Shown here: positions 35,060-43,806 of the stretch, one piece after another
Layout: each line of letters opens with the position of its first letter
Numbering within the stretch: the first letter of the stretch is position 1
Assembly (NCBI RefSeq): GCF_044904705.1
Contig: NZ_JADIKL010000002.1
Span: 496,001-560,000, forward strand
Length of the DNA stretch: 64,000 nt
Source of the DNA: Rhodanobacter_A agri
GTDB lineage: Bacteria > Pseudomonadota > Gammaproteobacteria > Xanthomonadales > Rhodanobacteraceae
Reading direction: 5' to 3'
Position numbers and translations under genes: made by a program
Notes under the pieces: generated by a model
Told to the model about the DNA's origin: nothing
What the model saw: the letters and a program-made list of their open reading frames with translations, nothing else
The model's database searches: none

Positions 35060-35991
35060 GCCGCTTCTCCCGCCTGTGCCTGGCGTTGCTGCTGTGTGCG
35101 TTGCCGGTCGTTGCGATGGCCGGGGCCGGTCGCGCCGTCTGGACCTGGGAGGCCGATTCCTATGCCATGGTCAAGGACCCGTCCGTTGCACAGGAGGCCG
35201 TGGCCTATCTGCAATCGCAGCACATCGACACCGTGTATCTCTACGCCGATGCGTACCAGGGCCACGATCTGCTCGTCGAGCATCCCGGCGTGTACCGCGC
35301 CTTCATCGAGCGCTTGCACAAGCAGCACATGAAGGTCTACGCATTGCTGGGTTCGGCCTATCTGCACACCGAGAACTACGTGCTGCCCGCCTATCGCAGG
35401 CAGGCCGAGGCGATGTTCCGCCGCGTGGTGCAATACAACGTGGCCGCGCCGGCATCGGCGCGCTTCGATGGCGCCAACCTGGACATCGAGCCGCACATCC
35501 TCGACGAGTGGAATGACAACACCCGCGAGCGTCTGCTTGCCGACTTCCTGGACATGGGCGACGCGCTGATGAAGATCAAGCGCGAATACCACGCGACCCT
35601 GGCCGTGGGGCCCGCCATCCCGTTCTGGCTGGACGGCATCGAGCTGGAGTGGAAAGGCGTTCGGCGCCCGGTGAGCGAGCACGTCATCGACTTGTTCGAC
35701 TACGTGGCCTTGATGGACTACCGGCACAAGGCCGAGGGCAGCGACAGCATCCTTTCGCATGCCGCCAGCGAGATCGCCTACGCGGATCATGTCGGCAAGA
35801 AGGTGGTGATCGGTCTCGAGGTGTCGCCCAACGAGCTGGAGAAGGTCACCTTCGACCAGGTGGGACCGAAGGTGTTCGAGCAGGCGTTGGGCACCGTGGA
35901 ACAGGCACTGCGCAACGATCCGTCCTTCGCCGGCTTCGCGATCCATCACTACCGCAGCTACCGGAACTGGATCGAGCGGAACCGGGACTGA
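35056..35991 (+). CDS. Secreted GH18-like TIM-barrel protein, putative polysaccharide hydrolase
   Basis: 311 residues with a signal peptide (LCLALLLCALPVVAMAGA). The rest reads as a TIM barrel: IDTVYLYADAYQG, HMKVYALLGSAYLH, then FDGANLDIEPHILDEW. The segment Asp138-Gly-x-Asn-x-Asp143-x-Glu145 resembles the GH18 catalytic DxxDxDxE motif, with Asn in place of one Asp. FDYVALMDYRHKA corresponds to the later barrel strand. Its place as last gene of a polysaccharide-synthesis operon fits a periplasmic trimming hydrolase, like the hydrolases of cellulose and PNAG systems. I could not name a closer family. ATGA overlap with the upstream gene. Confidence 0.72.
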   Translation: MSRFSRLCLALLLCALPVVAMAGAGRAVWTWEADSYAMVKDPSVAQEAVAYLQSQHIDTVYLYADAYQGHDLLVEHPGVYRAFIERLHKQHMKVYALLGSAYLHTENYVLPAYRRQAEAMFRRVVQYNVAAPASARFDGANLDIEPHILDEWNDNTRERLLADFLDMGDALMKIKREYHATLAVGPAIPFWLDGIELEWKGVRRPVSEHVIDLFDYVALMDYRHKAEGSDSILSHAASEIAYADHVGKKVVIGLEVSPNELEKVTFDQVGPKVFEQALGTVEQALRNDPSFAGFAIHHYRSYRNWIERNRD

Positions 35992-36110
35992 GCGCGGCGC
36001 CGCCGCTGACACCAAACCGTCATTCTGCGCATCTACGGTGCGGGAATGATGCCCGATAGCTTCCCCAGACGCGGATCGTTGGCTGCCCGCTGCGCTGCAG
36101 GACGGTCGGC

Positions 36111-37754
36111 GTGAGCCGTTCGCGACGGGAATTCCTGCGCGCTGCCGGAACCCTGCTGGGCGCGGGGCTGTTGCGCGACGTATTGGCATCGCCCGGCACT
36201 GTGCCCGGCGCGATGGCCGGCATGCCGATGCGCGCCACTGCGGCGCGGCTGGCGGCGCCGAAGCGGCCGCTGGTGAATCCGGCCACGCTGGCGCCTTTCG
36301 TCGATCCCTTGCCATTGCCGGCGCGCGCGCGCCCTGTCGGGCAACGTGCGCATCCGGCATGGCCCGGGCGTCTGCTGCCGTGTTATCGCATGGAGATGCG
36401 CGCGTTCGCAGCGCGCCTGCATCGCGACCTGCCGCCCACGCCGCAATGGGGCTACGCGGGTAGCGCGCCAGGCCCGACGATCGAGGTCGAGCGCGATCAG
36501 CCGGTGCTGGTGGAGTGGGCGAATGCGCTGCCGGCGCGGCACTTCCTGCCGATCGACCACACGATCCACGGCGCCGAAGCGGACAAGCCCGAGGTGCGCG
36601 CGGTGACCCACGTGCACGGCGCGCGTGTGCCGGCGGACAGCGACGGCTGGCCCGAGGATTGGTACGTCCCGGGTCGCTCCGCGTTGAGCCGTTACCCGAA
36701 CGCGCAGGACGCGGCGACGCTGTGGTACCACGATCACGCGATGGGCATCACCCGGCTCAACATCTACGCCGGCCTGTACGGCGCGTGGCTGGTGCGCGAT
36801 GCGCAGGAGCGTGCATTGGGCCTGCCGTCGGGCGACTGCGATGTGCCGCTGTTCCTGTGCGACCGGCTGGTCGGCCGCGACGGACAGCTGTACTACCCGG
36901 TGTCCGACGACCCCGCGGCGCCGTGGGTGATGCAATGCCAGGGCAACGCGGTGCTGTGCAACGGCAAGCTGTTCCCGTACCTCGACGTGGAGCCACGCCG
37001 TTACCGCCTGCGTCTGCTCAACGTGGCGAACAGCAGTTTCTTCGAGCTGGCGCTGACGCATGGCCTGGCGTTCCAGCAGATCGGCAGCGACCAGGGGTTG
37101 CTGCCGGCGCCAGTGGAGCGCAGCCAGATCACGCTGTATCCCGCCGAGCGCGCCGACGTGGTGGTCGATTTCGCCGGCCTGGCAGGGCAGCGCGTGCAGC
37201 TGCAATTACACGGCGGCGGCATCCTGGAATTCCGCGTGGGCGATCGCGGCCGCCGCGACGACTCGGTGTTGCCGTTGCGCCTGCGGTCGGTACCGCGTCT
37301 CGATATCGCCGCGGCGCACGACCGCGTGCTGACCCTGGGCGAGATGGACGATGCCGACGGCAACGCGTTGCGCATGCTGCTCGACGGCAAACACTGGTCC
37401 GATCCGGTATCCGAGCGGCCGCACGCGGGCAGCGTGGAGACCTGGAGTTTCGTCAACCTCAGCGGCGATGCGCATCCGGTCCACCTGCACCTGGTGCGCT
37501 TCCAGGTACTCGACCGGCGGCCGTTCGACCTGTTCGCGTGGAATGCGCGGCGGCAGCTGAAGTACACCGGCCCCGCGCAACCGCCGCCGCCGCACGAGGC
37601 GGGCTGGAAGGACACCGTGCGTGCCGACCCGGGCATGGTCACGCGCATTGCGGTGCGCTTCGAGGGCGAGCCGGGACGCTACGTGTGGCATTGCCATCTG
37701 CTCGAGCACGAAGACAACGAAATGATGCGGCCGTACGAATTGCTGCCGGGCTGA
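36111..37754 (+). CDS. Multicopper oxidase with Tat signal
   Basis: 547 residues. A Tat signal, SRREFLRAAG, opens the protein from a GTG start preceded by AGGACGG. All four copper motifs are present: His167-x-His169, His207-x-His209, His455-x-x-His458-x-His460 and HCH at 527-529 with His533 and Met538. Type-1 copper ligands should be His455, Cys528, His533 and the axial Met538. The overall pattern (GDAHPVHLHLVRFQVLDRRPFD) resembles CotA/bilirubin-oxidase-type enzymes more than CueO, and no Met-rich insert is visible. It oxidises phenols, bilirubin-like compounds or metals using oxygen. The phosphoesterase gene follows on the same strand after about 220 bp. Confidence 0.92.
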   Translation: MSRSRREFLRAAGTLLGAGLLRDVLASPGTVPGAMAGMPMRATAARLAAPKRPLVNPATLAPFVDPLPLPARARPVGQRAHPAWPGRLLPCYRMEMRAFAARLHRDLPPTPQWGYAGSAPGPTIEVERDQPVLVEWANALPARHFLPIDHTIHGAEADKPEVRAVTHVHGARVPADSDGWPEDWYVPGRSALSRYPNAQDAATLWYHDHAMGITRLNIYAGLYGAWLVRDAQERALGLPSGDCDVPLFLCDRLVGRDGQLYYPVSDDPAAPWVMQCQGNAVLCNGKLFPYLDVEPRRYRLRLLNVANSSFFELALTHGLAFQQIGSDQGLLPAPVERSQITLYPAERADVVVDFAGLAGQRVQLQLHGGGILEFRVGDRGRRDDSVLPLRLRSVPRLDIAAAHDRVLTLGEMDDADGNALRMLLDGKHWSDPVSERPHAGSVETWSFVNLSGDAHPVHLHLVRFQVLDRRPFDLFAWNARRQLKYTGPAQPPPPHEAGWKDTVRADPGMVTRIAVRFEGEPGRYVWHCHLLEHEDNEMMRPYELLPG

Positions 37755-37972
37755 GATCGCGAACACACTCTGTGTGCGCTTCGGCGCATGTTCCTGCGCA
37801 TTGTCGCCGCGCTGTCATCGCCGGCGGTTTCCCTGTCTTGAACACGCCAACGCGCCGTCATCTGCGCGGGTCAGACTGCCGCTCTGGTCGCGGCATGCAC
37901 GTTGTGCCGCGTCCGGAATCAGGGGGAACCACTCACGCAGGCCGCCCGCAACGGCCGCAGGAGAAGCCGATC

Positions 37973-40009
37973 ATGTCTTCGATGTTCCGACGCAGCCGGT
38001 TGAGAGCATTCGCTGTAGGCGCACTCGCCACCGGCATCGCCGGTCTGGCCAGCGCGCAGACCACCACGCCGCCCGACCAGGACGCCACCTTTCGCGCGAA
38101 GGCGCACCAGCATGCACAGCATGGCCTGCCCGGTGGCGTGGTGTTGCTGCATGGCCCCGAACAGGGCGACGACCGCAGCGACCGCACGCGCACCCCGATC
38201 AAGCACGTGATCCTGCTGATCGGCGAGAACCGCACCTTCGACCATGTGTTCGCCACCTATACGCCGCCGAGCGGCCAGAGCGTGCGCAACCTGCTGTCCG
38301 AAGGCATCGTCAATGCCGATGGCACGCCGGGTCCGCAAGTGGCCAAGGCGCAGCAGTGGCAGGCGCAGAGCACCGGCAAGTTCGCGCTGGCGCCGCAGCA
38401 CACCGCGCCCTACGCCACGCTGCCGGCGATGAACACCGGCGGTGCGCCGACCCAGGCACTGTTCGCCTCGGCCCAGCAGGCGCAGGCGTTCGAGCCGGGC
38501 CTGCCGGACGCCGCCTATGGCGAGCTCGCCGCTGGCGGTACCGGCCTGCCGAACCGCGTGCTCGACACGCGCTTCCCCGCGCAGTTGCCGAACGCCCCGG
38601 TCGATATGCACGCCTCGCTGAGCTACGACGCCTACGCCAACAGCCCCGTCCATCGCTTCTTCCAGATGTGGCAGCAGCTCGACTGCAGCGCCGCGGCAGC
38701 GACGGCGGGCAACCCCAGCGGCTGCCGCAACGACTTGTTCCCCTGGGTGGAGACCTCCATCGGCGCCGGCACCAACGGCAAGCCGCAGCCGACGAACTTC
38801 ACCGACGAGAGCACCGGTGAGGGCGCGACCGCGATGCAGTTCCTCAACGTGGCTCAGGGTGATGCGCCGTACTTCACCGAGCTCGCGCGCACTTACACAC
38901 TCAGCGACAACTTCCACCAGTCGGTGATGGGCGGCACCGGTGCCAACCACATCATGCTCGGCTACGGCGACCTGATCTATTACGCCGACGCCCAGGGTCG
39001 CCCCGCGGTGCCGCCGGCGAACCAGATCGAGAACCCCGACGCGCAGCCGGGCACCAACAACTGGTACGTGCAGGACGGCTACGGCGGCGGTTCCTACGTC
39101 AACTGCGCCGACGACAGCCAGCCGGGTGTGGCCGAGGTCAAGAACTACCTGCACGCGCTGCCGTACCGCAGCTTCCGCCGCGGCGACTGCAAGGCCGGCG
39201 CCTACTACCTGGTCAACAACTACAACCCCGGCTACCTCGGCGACGGCACGCCTGCGCCGCTGGGCGCCAACCAGTTCACCATCCCGCCGACCAGGCAGAA
39301 CAACCTCGCCCTGCTGCTGAGCCACCACCACGTGAGCTGGAAGTACTACGGCGAAGGCTGGGACAACGGCAAGGAAGACGGCGAGGGCGGCAGCTACTGC
39401 AACATCTGCAACCCGTTCCTGTACTCCACGCAGGTGATGACCGATCCGAAGCTGCGCGCGCGCAACCAGGACATCAACGACCTCTACAGCGACATCCAGA
39501 ACGGCACCTTGCCGGCGGTTTCCATCGCCAAGCCGGACGGTCTGCTGGACGGCCATCCCGCCTCGTCCAAGCTCGACCTGTTCGAGGGCTACGTGCAGAA
39601 GATCGTGGAGATGGTGAAGGCCAACCCGAAGCTGTGGAACGACACCGCGATCATGGTGACCTTCGATGAAGGCGGCGGCTACTACGATTCTGGCTTCGTG
39701 CAGCCGGTCGACTTCTTCGGCGACGGCACCCGCATCCCGCTGCTGGTGGTCTCGAAATACTCCGAGGGCGGCCACATGGTGCACACCTACTACGACCATG
39801 TGTCCTTCGACAAATTCGTCGAGGCGAACTGGGGCCTGCACGAGCGCATCTCGGAGCGCAGCCGCGACAACCTGCCGAACCCGGTCAGTGCCAGGAACAA
39901 CCCCTACGTTCCGCTCAACGCCCCGGCGATCGGCAACCTGATGGACATGTTCGACTTCCGGCTGGCGCGCCAGCGGGACAACGACAACGATCAGGACATG
40001 CAGGACTGA
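37973..40009 (+). CDS. Secreted phosphoesterase (PF04185-like; phospholipase C/acid phosphatase type)
   Basis: 678 residues with a Sec signal (FAVGALATGIAGLASA). Catalytic-domain blocks are HVILLIGENRTFDHVFATY, SVMGGTGANHIMLGYGD, NNYNPGYLGDG, DTAIMVTFDEGGGYYDSGF and DHVSFDKFVEANW. AGGAG precedes the ATG at 37973. It is paralogous to the lipoprotein at 10939-13353 but lacks the N-terminal Ig-like domain and lipobox, so it is soluble. The cysteines in YCNICNP and around GDCKAGAYY may form disulfides. Substrate probably a phosphomonoester or phospholipid; not decidable here. Confidence 0.9.
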   Translation: MSSMFRRSRLRAFAVGALATGIAGLASAQTTTPPDQDATFRAKAHQHAQHGLPGGVVLLHGPEQGDDRSDRTRTPIKHVILLIGENRTFDHVFATYTPPSGQSVRNLLSEGIVNADGTPGPQVAKAQQWQAQSTGKFALAPQHTAPYATLPAMNTGGAPTQALFASAQQAQAFEPGLPDAAYGELAAGGTGLPNRVLDTRFPAQLPNAPVDMHASLSYDAYANSPVHRFFQMWQQLDCSAAAATAGNPSGCRNDLFPWVETSIGAGTNGKPQPTNFTDESTGEGATAMQFLNVAQGDAPYFTELARTYTLSDNFHQSVMGGTGANHIMLGYGDLIYYADAQGRPAVPPANQIENPDAQPGTNNWYVQDGYGGGSYVNCADDSQPGVAEVKNYLHALPYRSFRRGDCKAGAYYLVNNYNPGYLGDGTPAPLGANQFTIPPTRQNNLALLLSHHHVSWKYYGEGWDNGKEDGEGGSYCNICNPFLYSTQVMTDPKLRARNQDINDLYSDIQNGTLPAVSIAKPDGLLDGHPASSKLDLFEGYVQKIVEMVKANPKLWNDTAIMVTFDEGGGYYDSGFVQPVDFFGDGTRIPLLVVSKYSEGGHMVHTYYDHVSFDKFVEANWGLHERISERSRDNLPNPVSARNNPYVPLNAPAIGNLMDMFDFRLARQRDNDNDQDMQD

Positions 40010-40031
40010 TTGCGCAGGGAAAGCGGGAATG

Positions 40032-40062
40032 CGCGGGCGGCCAGCTCCATCGGCCGCCCGCG
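40032..40062 (+). terminator. Hairpin after the secreted phosphoesterase gene
   Basis: An 11-bp perfect stem (cgcgggcggcc / ggccgcccgcg) with a 9-nt loop, 22 nt after the stop codon. No T run. Confidence 0.55.
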
Positions 40063-40087
40063 AACCGCGTCAATGAAGATTGAAACC

Positions 40088-40561
40088 ATGACCAAGTGGA
40101 ACCGAAGGGTGGTACGCCGACCGCGCGCGGCCGCCTTGCGTTTTGGCCTGTCCGCGATCCTGCTGCTAGGCGCGGCATCCGTTGCCGTCACCCGGGCCGA
40201 TCCCGCCGACTTCCAGGCCATGCCCGGCCTGTGGCGAATCGTGCTGCGCGTGGTCAGCAATGGCCATGCCGGGCCGCCCAAAGTGGAGTGGCGCTGCGTG
40301 AACGAAGGGGACGACCCCTGGGCGCGCTTCGCCGATCTGCCCACGCCCGCACCGCAATGCCAGCGCAGCGACCAGCATCGCAGCAGCACTGCCTTGGACT
40401 GGACGCTCAGTTGCGCCGGCGTGTCCGCGCCGAGCGGGCGCGGCCGGGTGGAGTTCGACACGCCCGAGCACTACACCGGCAGCGTCAGCCTGCAAGGGCG
40501 CGGCGAGGTGCTGCGGGTGGAAGGCGTGCGTCGCGCCGCCTGCACCGGGCCCAGCGATTGA
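40088..40561 (+). CDS. DUF3617-like exported protein
   Basis: 157 residues. A basic N-terminus and hydrophobic stretch (LRFGLSAILLLGAASVAVTRA) form a signal peptide. The mature part starts FQAMPGLWRIVLRVV and carries two Cys pairs (WRCVNEGDD...PQCQRSD; LSCAGVS...RAACTGPSD), matching the layout of DUF3617 proteins. The ATG at 40088 has GAAG 9 nt upstream; an ATG at 40073 lies directly after the hairpin and has no ribosome site. Function unknown. Confidence 0.65.
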   Translation: MTKWNRRVVRRPRAAALRFGLSAILLLGAASVAVTRADPADFQAMPGLWRIVLRVVSNGHAGPPKVEWRCVNEGDDPWARFADLPTPAPQCQRSDQHRSSTALDWTLSCAGVSAPSGRGRVEFDTPEHYTGSVSLQGRGEVLRVEGVRRAACTGPSD

Positions 40562-40660
40562 AGCGGCTGGAGTCTGCCGCCAGGCCCGCGCTGGTGCATC
40601 ACGGGGCTGACACAAGGCCTTGTTAGCGTTCGGCCATTTAGCCACCCATTCGCCATTCGG

Positions 40661-40695
40661 CATGCCCCTGCCTTGCGCTGCGCAGCAGGGGCATG
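40661..40695 (+). promoter_or_regulatory. Strong hairpin in the leader of the second TonB receptor gene
   Basis: An 11-bp perfect stem (catgcccctgc / gcaggggcatg) encloses a second 4-bp stem, tgcg-ctg-cgca. It ends 35 nt before the receptor start codon. It could be an upstream terminator, an RNA switch or a processing site; no T run follows. Confidence 0.5.
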
Positions 40696-40730
40696 CGCAG
40701 CTCGGCGACTTCCCATCGGAACCGACAATC

Positions 40731-43133
40731 ATGCGCAACGAAGTTCGACTCCAGCCGATCTCCCGTCATGGCCGCGCCTCCGTGCTGGCGCTGGCCATCC
40801 TCACGGTCTTGCTCGGAGGCTTGCACGGTGCACCGGCCCACGCCAGCGATCGCGGCATTGCGCCGGCAGCGGTTTCGGACGACGACGGCAAGGCGCCCGG
40901 CGACGCCAGCAAGAAGAAGCCGAAGAAAGAGGTGACCCAGCTCAACGGCATATCGGTGACGGCCACGGCGGTCAACGGCGTGCCGCCCACGGCGGCGTAT
41001 ACGCAAAGCCAGATCGATACCGAAACCCTGCGCAATCTTTCGCCCGCGCCCACGGTGAACGTGCAGACGATGCTGAACCAGCAGCCCTCGGTGTTCGCCT
41101 ACTCGAACGGCCCGAACGGCGTCGAGACCAGCGTCAATCTGCGCGCTTTCAACTCCAGCCAGTTCTCGGAGACCTTCGCTGGCGTGGCGCTCAACGACGT
41201 GTTCAACGGCGGCGTGACGAACCAGGCGGAGAACCGCAACAACGTGCTGCTGATCCCCGCCAACCTGCAGTCGGTGGAGATCTATCGCGGCATCAACAAC
41301 CCGGCGGTGAATTCCTACAACTCGCTGGGCGGCACCATCAACTACGTGCCGCGCCAGCCGGGCGACACCATGGGCGGCAGCGTGGGCGCCAGCTACGGCA
41401 GCTTCAAGAGCTACGACTACCACATGAGCTTCGACACCGGCGACTGGAACGGGCTCAAGCAGTTCTTCGCGTTCGGCCATTCCGGCAGCCGCGGCTGGAT
41501 CGACCATACCGCCGACCACAACAACAACCTGTACTGGGCGCTCTCGTACGATTTCGACGAGAACAACACGCTGTCCAACTACCTGCTCTACAACAACAAC
41601 AAGGGCTTGTCGCCGTTCAACATGCCGCAGGCACTGCAGCAGCAGTACGGCCGCAACTACCAGTGGCCGCTGGATTGGACGTCCTCGCCGATCAAAGACC
41701 GCAACTGGATGGACATCGTGAACTGGAAGTCGCAGTTCGCGGACAACGTCGCTTTCGAAAACAAGCTGTTCTTCGGCCGCAACGAATACCTGCGCACCTC
41801 GTACTCCAACCCGCTGTACCAGCAGAGCGCGACCCAGCCCTACAACCTGGAGGACACGCCGTCTGGCTACGCCTTCTGGCTGGGCAACCCGAACGGTCCC
41901 AGCTATGACCCGGCCGCCACGTTCGGCTCGGTGCAGGCCGGTACGGACTATCATTTCTACGGCTACACCACCGAGGGCATCGGCGATACGCCCACGCTGA
42001 CCGTCAACCTGCCGCACAACGAGATCGTGCTGGGCGGCAACATCACCTACGGCAAGCTGCATTCGCGCGAATACTGGTACGGTTCGGCGCCGGTGCCGCA
42101 GATCGACGGTTACAACGACACCTGGGATGAGCACGACCATCGCACGGTGGCCTCGGTCTTCGTGCAGGACACGGTGTCGCTGCTGGACGACCAGTTGCAC
42201 CTCACGCCGGGTCTCAAGTTCATCCACGCCAGCACCAGCGACCACGACATCGTCGGCATCTATTACCCGATCGCCGGCACGGTGAAGGACACCGAGCATT
42301 TCCTGTCGCCCACGTTCGGCGCGAACTACCAGGTGATCGATGGCCTGAACGTCTACGCTTCCTACGGCAAGAACTTCAAGTTGCCGGACATCTCTGCGTA
42401 CTACGGCGCGTTCCAGACCGACGCGAACGGCAACGACACCATCGTGCCGCCGACCGTGAAGCCGGAATACGTCGAGGACTACGAGGTCGGTGCGCGCTAT
42501 AGCGTGGACGGCTTCAGCGCCACGCTGAACGGCTACCGCGAAGACTTCAGGAACACCTTCATCACGGTCACCGATCCGGTCACCCAGCTCAGCCAGTTCC
42601 GCAACGGCGGCAGTTCCCGCTACCAGGGCGTCGAGTTGCAGTTGAAGCAGGATTGGCAGACGGCATCTTCCGGTACGTTGAGCGCGTACTTCAATTACGC
42701 GCACAACCAGGCCAAGTTCACCTCCAGCTTCACGTCCGATTTCGCCGGGCAGGTGAATGCCGGCCAGCCGCTGGCCGGCGTGCCGCAGAATCTGGTCAGC
42801 GCGGGCGTGACCTGGAAATGGCAGGGCTGGCGCGTCAACGCCCAGGGTCGCTTCGTAGACAAGCAGTACATCGACCAGCTGTTCGCCGGCACGCCCACCG
42901 CCTCCACCATCAGGCCTTACGCCGTGTTCGATATCGGCGTGAGCGACACCGTGCAGTTCGCGTCTTCAGGATTCGGGCACCAGGTGCGCTTTGGCCTGAA
43001 CGTCGACAACGTGTTCGACCGCCATTATCTGAACACGGCGTACACCGACACGGACTACTTCGGCAACAACTTCATCCGCGGTATCGTCGCGGCGCCACGC
43101 AGCGTTTCCGGCAGTGTCGACATCGATTTCTGA
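40731..43133 (+). CDS. TonB-dependent receptor (FecA/Fiu-like architecture)
   Basis: 800 residues from the ATG at 40731. Signal peptide, then a Lys/Asp-rich linker (GDASKKKPKKE), TonB-box-like region (NGISVTATAV), plug (FNSSQFSETFAGVALNDVFNGG; VEIYRGINNPA) and barrel ending SVSGSVDIDF. The block YASYGKNFKLPDISAYYGAF and the long DHDIVGIYYPIAG loop are typical of receptors for ferric siderophores or related ligands. An earlier in-frame start at 40620 would run through the leader hairpin and is not used. The convergent lipoprotein gene ends 18 bp downstream. Confidence 0.92.
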   Translation: MRNEVRLQPISRHGRASVLALAILTVLLGGLHGAPAHASDRGIAPAAVSDDDGKAPGDASKKKPKKEVTQLNGISVTATAVNGVPPTAAYTQSQIDTETLRNLSPAPTVNVQTMLNQQPSVFAYSNGPNGVETSVNLRAFNSSQFSETFAGVALNDVFNGGVTNQAENRNNVLLIPANLQSVEIYRGINNPAVNSYNSLGGTINYVPRQPGDTMGGSVGASYGSFKSYDYHMSFDTGDWNGLKQFFAFGHSGSRGWIDHTADHNNNLYWALSYDFDENNTLSNYLLYNNNKGLSPFNMPQALQQQYGRNYQWPLDWTSSPIKDRNWMDIVNWKSQFADNVAFENKLFFGRNEYLRTSYSNPLYQQSATQPYNLEDTPSGYAFWLGNPNGPSYDPAATFGSVQAGTDYHFYGYTTEGIGDTPTLTVNLPHNEIVLGGNITYGKLHSREYWYGSAPVPQIDGYNDTWDEHDHRTVASVFVQDTVSLLDDQLHLTPGLKFIHASTSDHDIVGIYYPIAGTVKDTEHFLSPTFGANYQVIDGLNVYASYGKNFKLPDISAYYGAFQTDANGNDTIVPPTVKPEYVEDYEVGARYSVDGFSATLNGYREDFRNTFITVTDPVTQLSQFRNGGSSRYQGVELQLKQDWQTASSGTLSAYFNYAHNQAKFTSSFTSDFAGQVNAGQPLAGVPQNLVSAGVTWKWQGWRVNAQGRFVDKQYIDQLFAGTPTASTIRPYAVFDIGVSDTVQFASSGFGHQVRFGLNVDNVFDRHYLNTAYTDTDYFGNNFIRGIVAAPRSVSGSVDIDF

Positions 43134-43151
43134 GTCGGCGCTGCCCCGACT

Positions 43152-43703
43152 TCAGCGCTTGCCGATCTCGAAGTCGCGGGTGGCGACAGACTTGCCGTTC
43201 AGCGATATCTCCACGCTGTACTTGCCCGCCGGCCAGCGGTTGGGGTTCTGCACCTTGAACGTGGTGACGGCGGGGCCGCTGGTGGCGATGGTCTGGTGGA
43301 GTTCGTTGATCAGCACGCCCTGGCCTTCCAGGTAGCGCCAGCGCGCACCCAGCGTGGCGCTGGCAGTGCGGCCGGTGGTGGCGATGCTGGCGTAGATCAC
43401 CGGCGTGTCGTCGGCAAAGTGGCTGGCTGGTGCGGTCACGGCATAGCCGGCGTCGATCGCACTGCCCAGGGTGAAGGTGGCGACATGGAAGTTGTCGTCG
43501 CTCGCGGTGGCGGCCTTGGTCGTGCTGGTGGCCAGGGCTGTCGATGTGGCGGCGTTGGCTGGTTTCGCAGGCGCCGGCTTGCCTGGGTGCGCCGCACTGG
43601 ATGCAGCAGCGATCGGATGGGCCGGGGTGTTGTCGTGCCTGTGGCAGCCGCACAGCAGCAGGCCGGCACAGCACAGAACAAGCAGAGGGGCGTAACGATG
43701 CAT
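43152..43703 (-). CDS. Lipoprotein of unknown function
   Basis: 183 residues. Lipoprotein signal with lipobox LCGC, modified Cys at residue 20. An Ala/Thr/Pro-rich linker (about 30-75) is followed by a beta-rich domain: DNFHVATFTLGSAID, DTPVIYASIATTGRT, WRYLEGQGVLIN and AGKYSVEISLNGKSVATRDFEI. The latter pattern resembles immunoglobulin-like domains that sense or bind at the outer membrane. I do not recognise a named family. The ATG at 43703 is the first that starts a proper signal peptide. Confidence 0.7.
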   Translation of the reverse strand: MHRYAPLLVLCCAGLLLCGCHRHDNTPAHPIAAASSAAHPGKPAPAKPANAATSTALATSTTKAATASDDNFHVATFTLGSAIDAGYAVTAPASHFADDTPVIYASIATTGRTASATLGARWRYLEGQGVLINELHQTIATSGPAVTTFKVQNPNRWPAGKYSVEISLNGKSVATRDFEIGKR

Positions 43704-43806
43704 GGCGGTATCCCGTGGTCGCGGCACCGCGCTGGACGCGATGCCGTGGCGAGTCGGACCGAGGCTAGTACGCGCGATCTGAAGCGCCGGTTACCGGGGG
43801 ACCATG

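Noticed and set aside
36515..37972. Upstream extension of the secreted phosphoesterase frame to give a 1164-residue protein
   Set aside because: The extension overlaps the multicopper oxidase in another frame; the AGGAG site and signal peptide fix the start at 37973.
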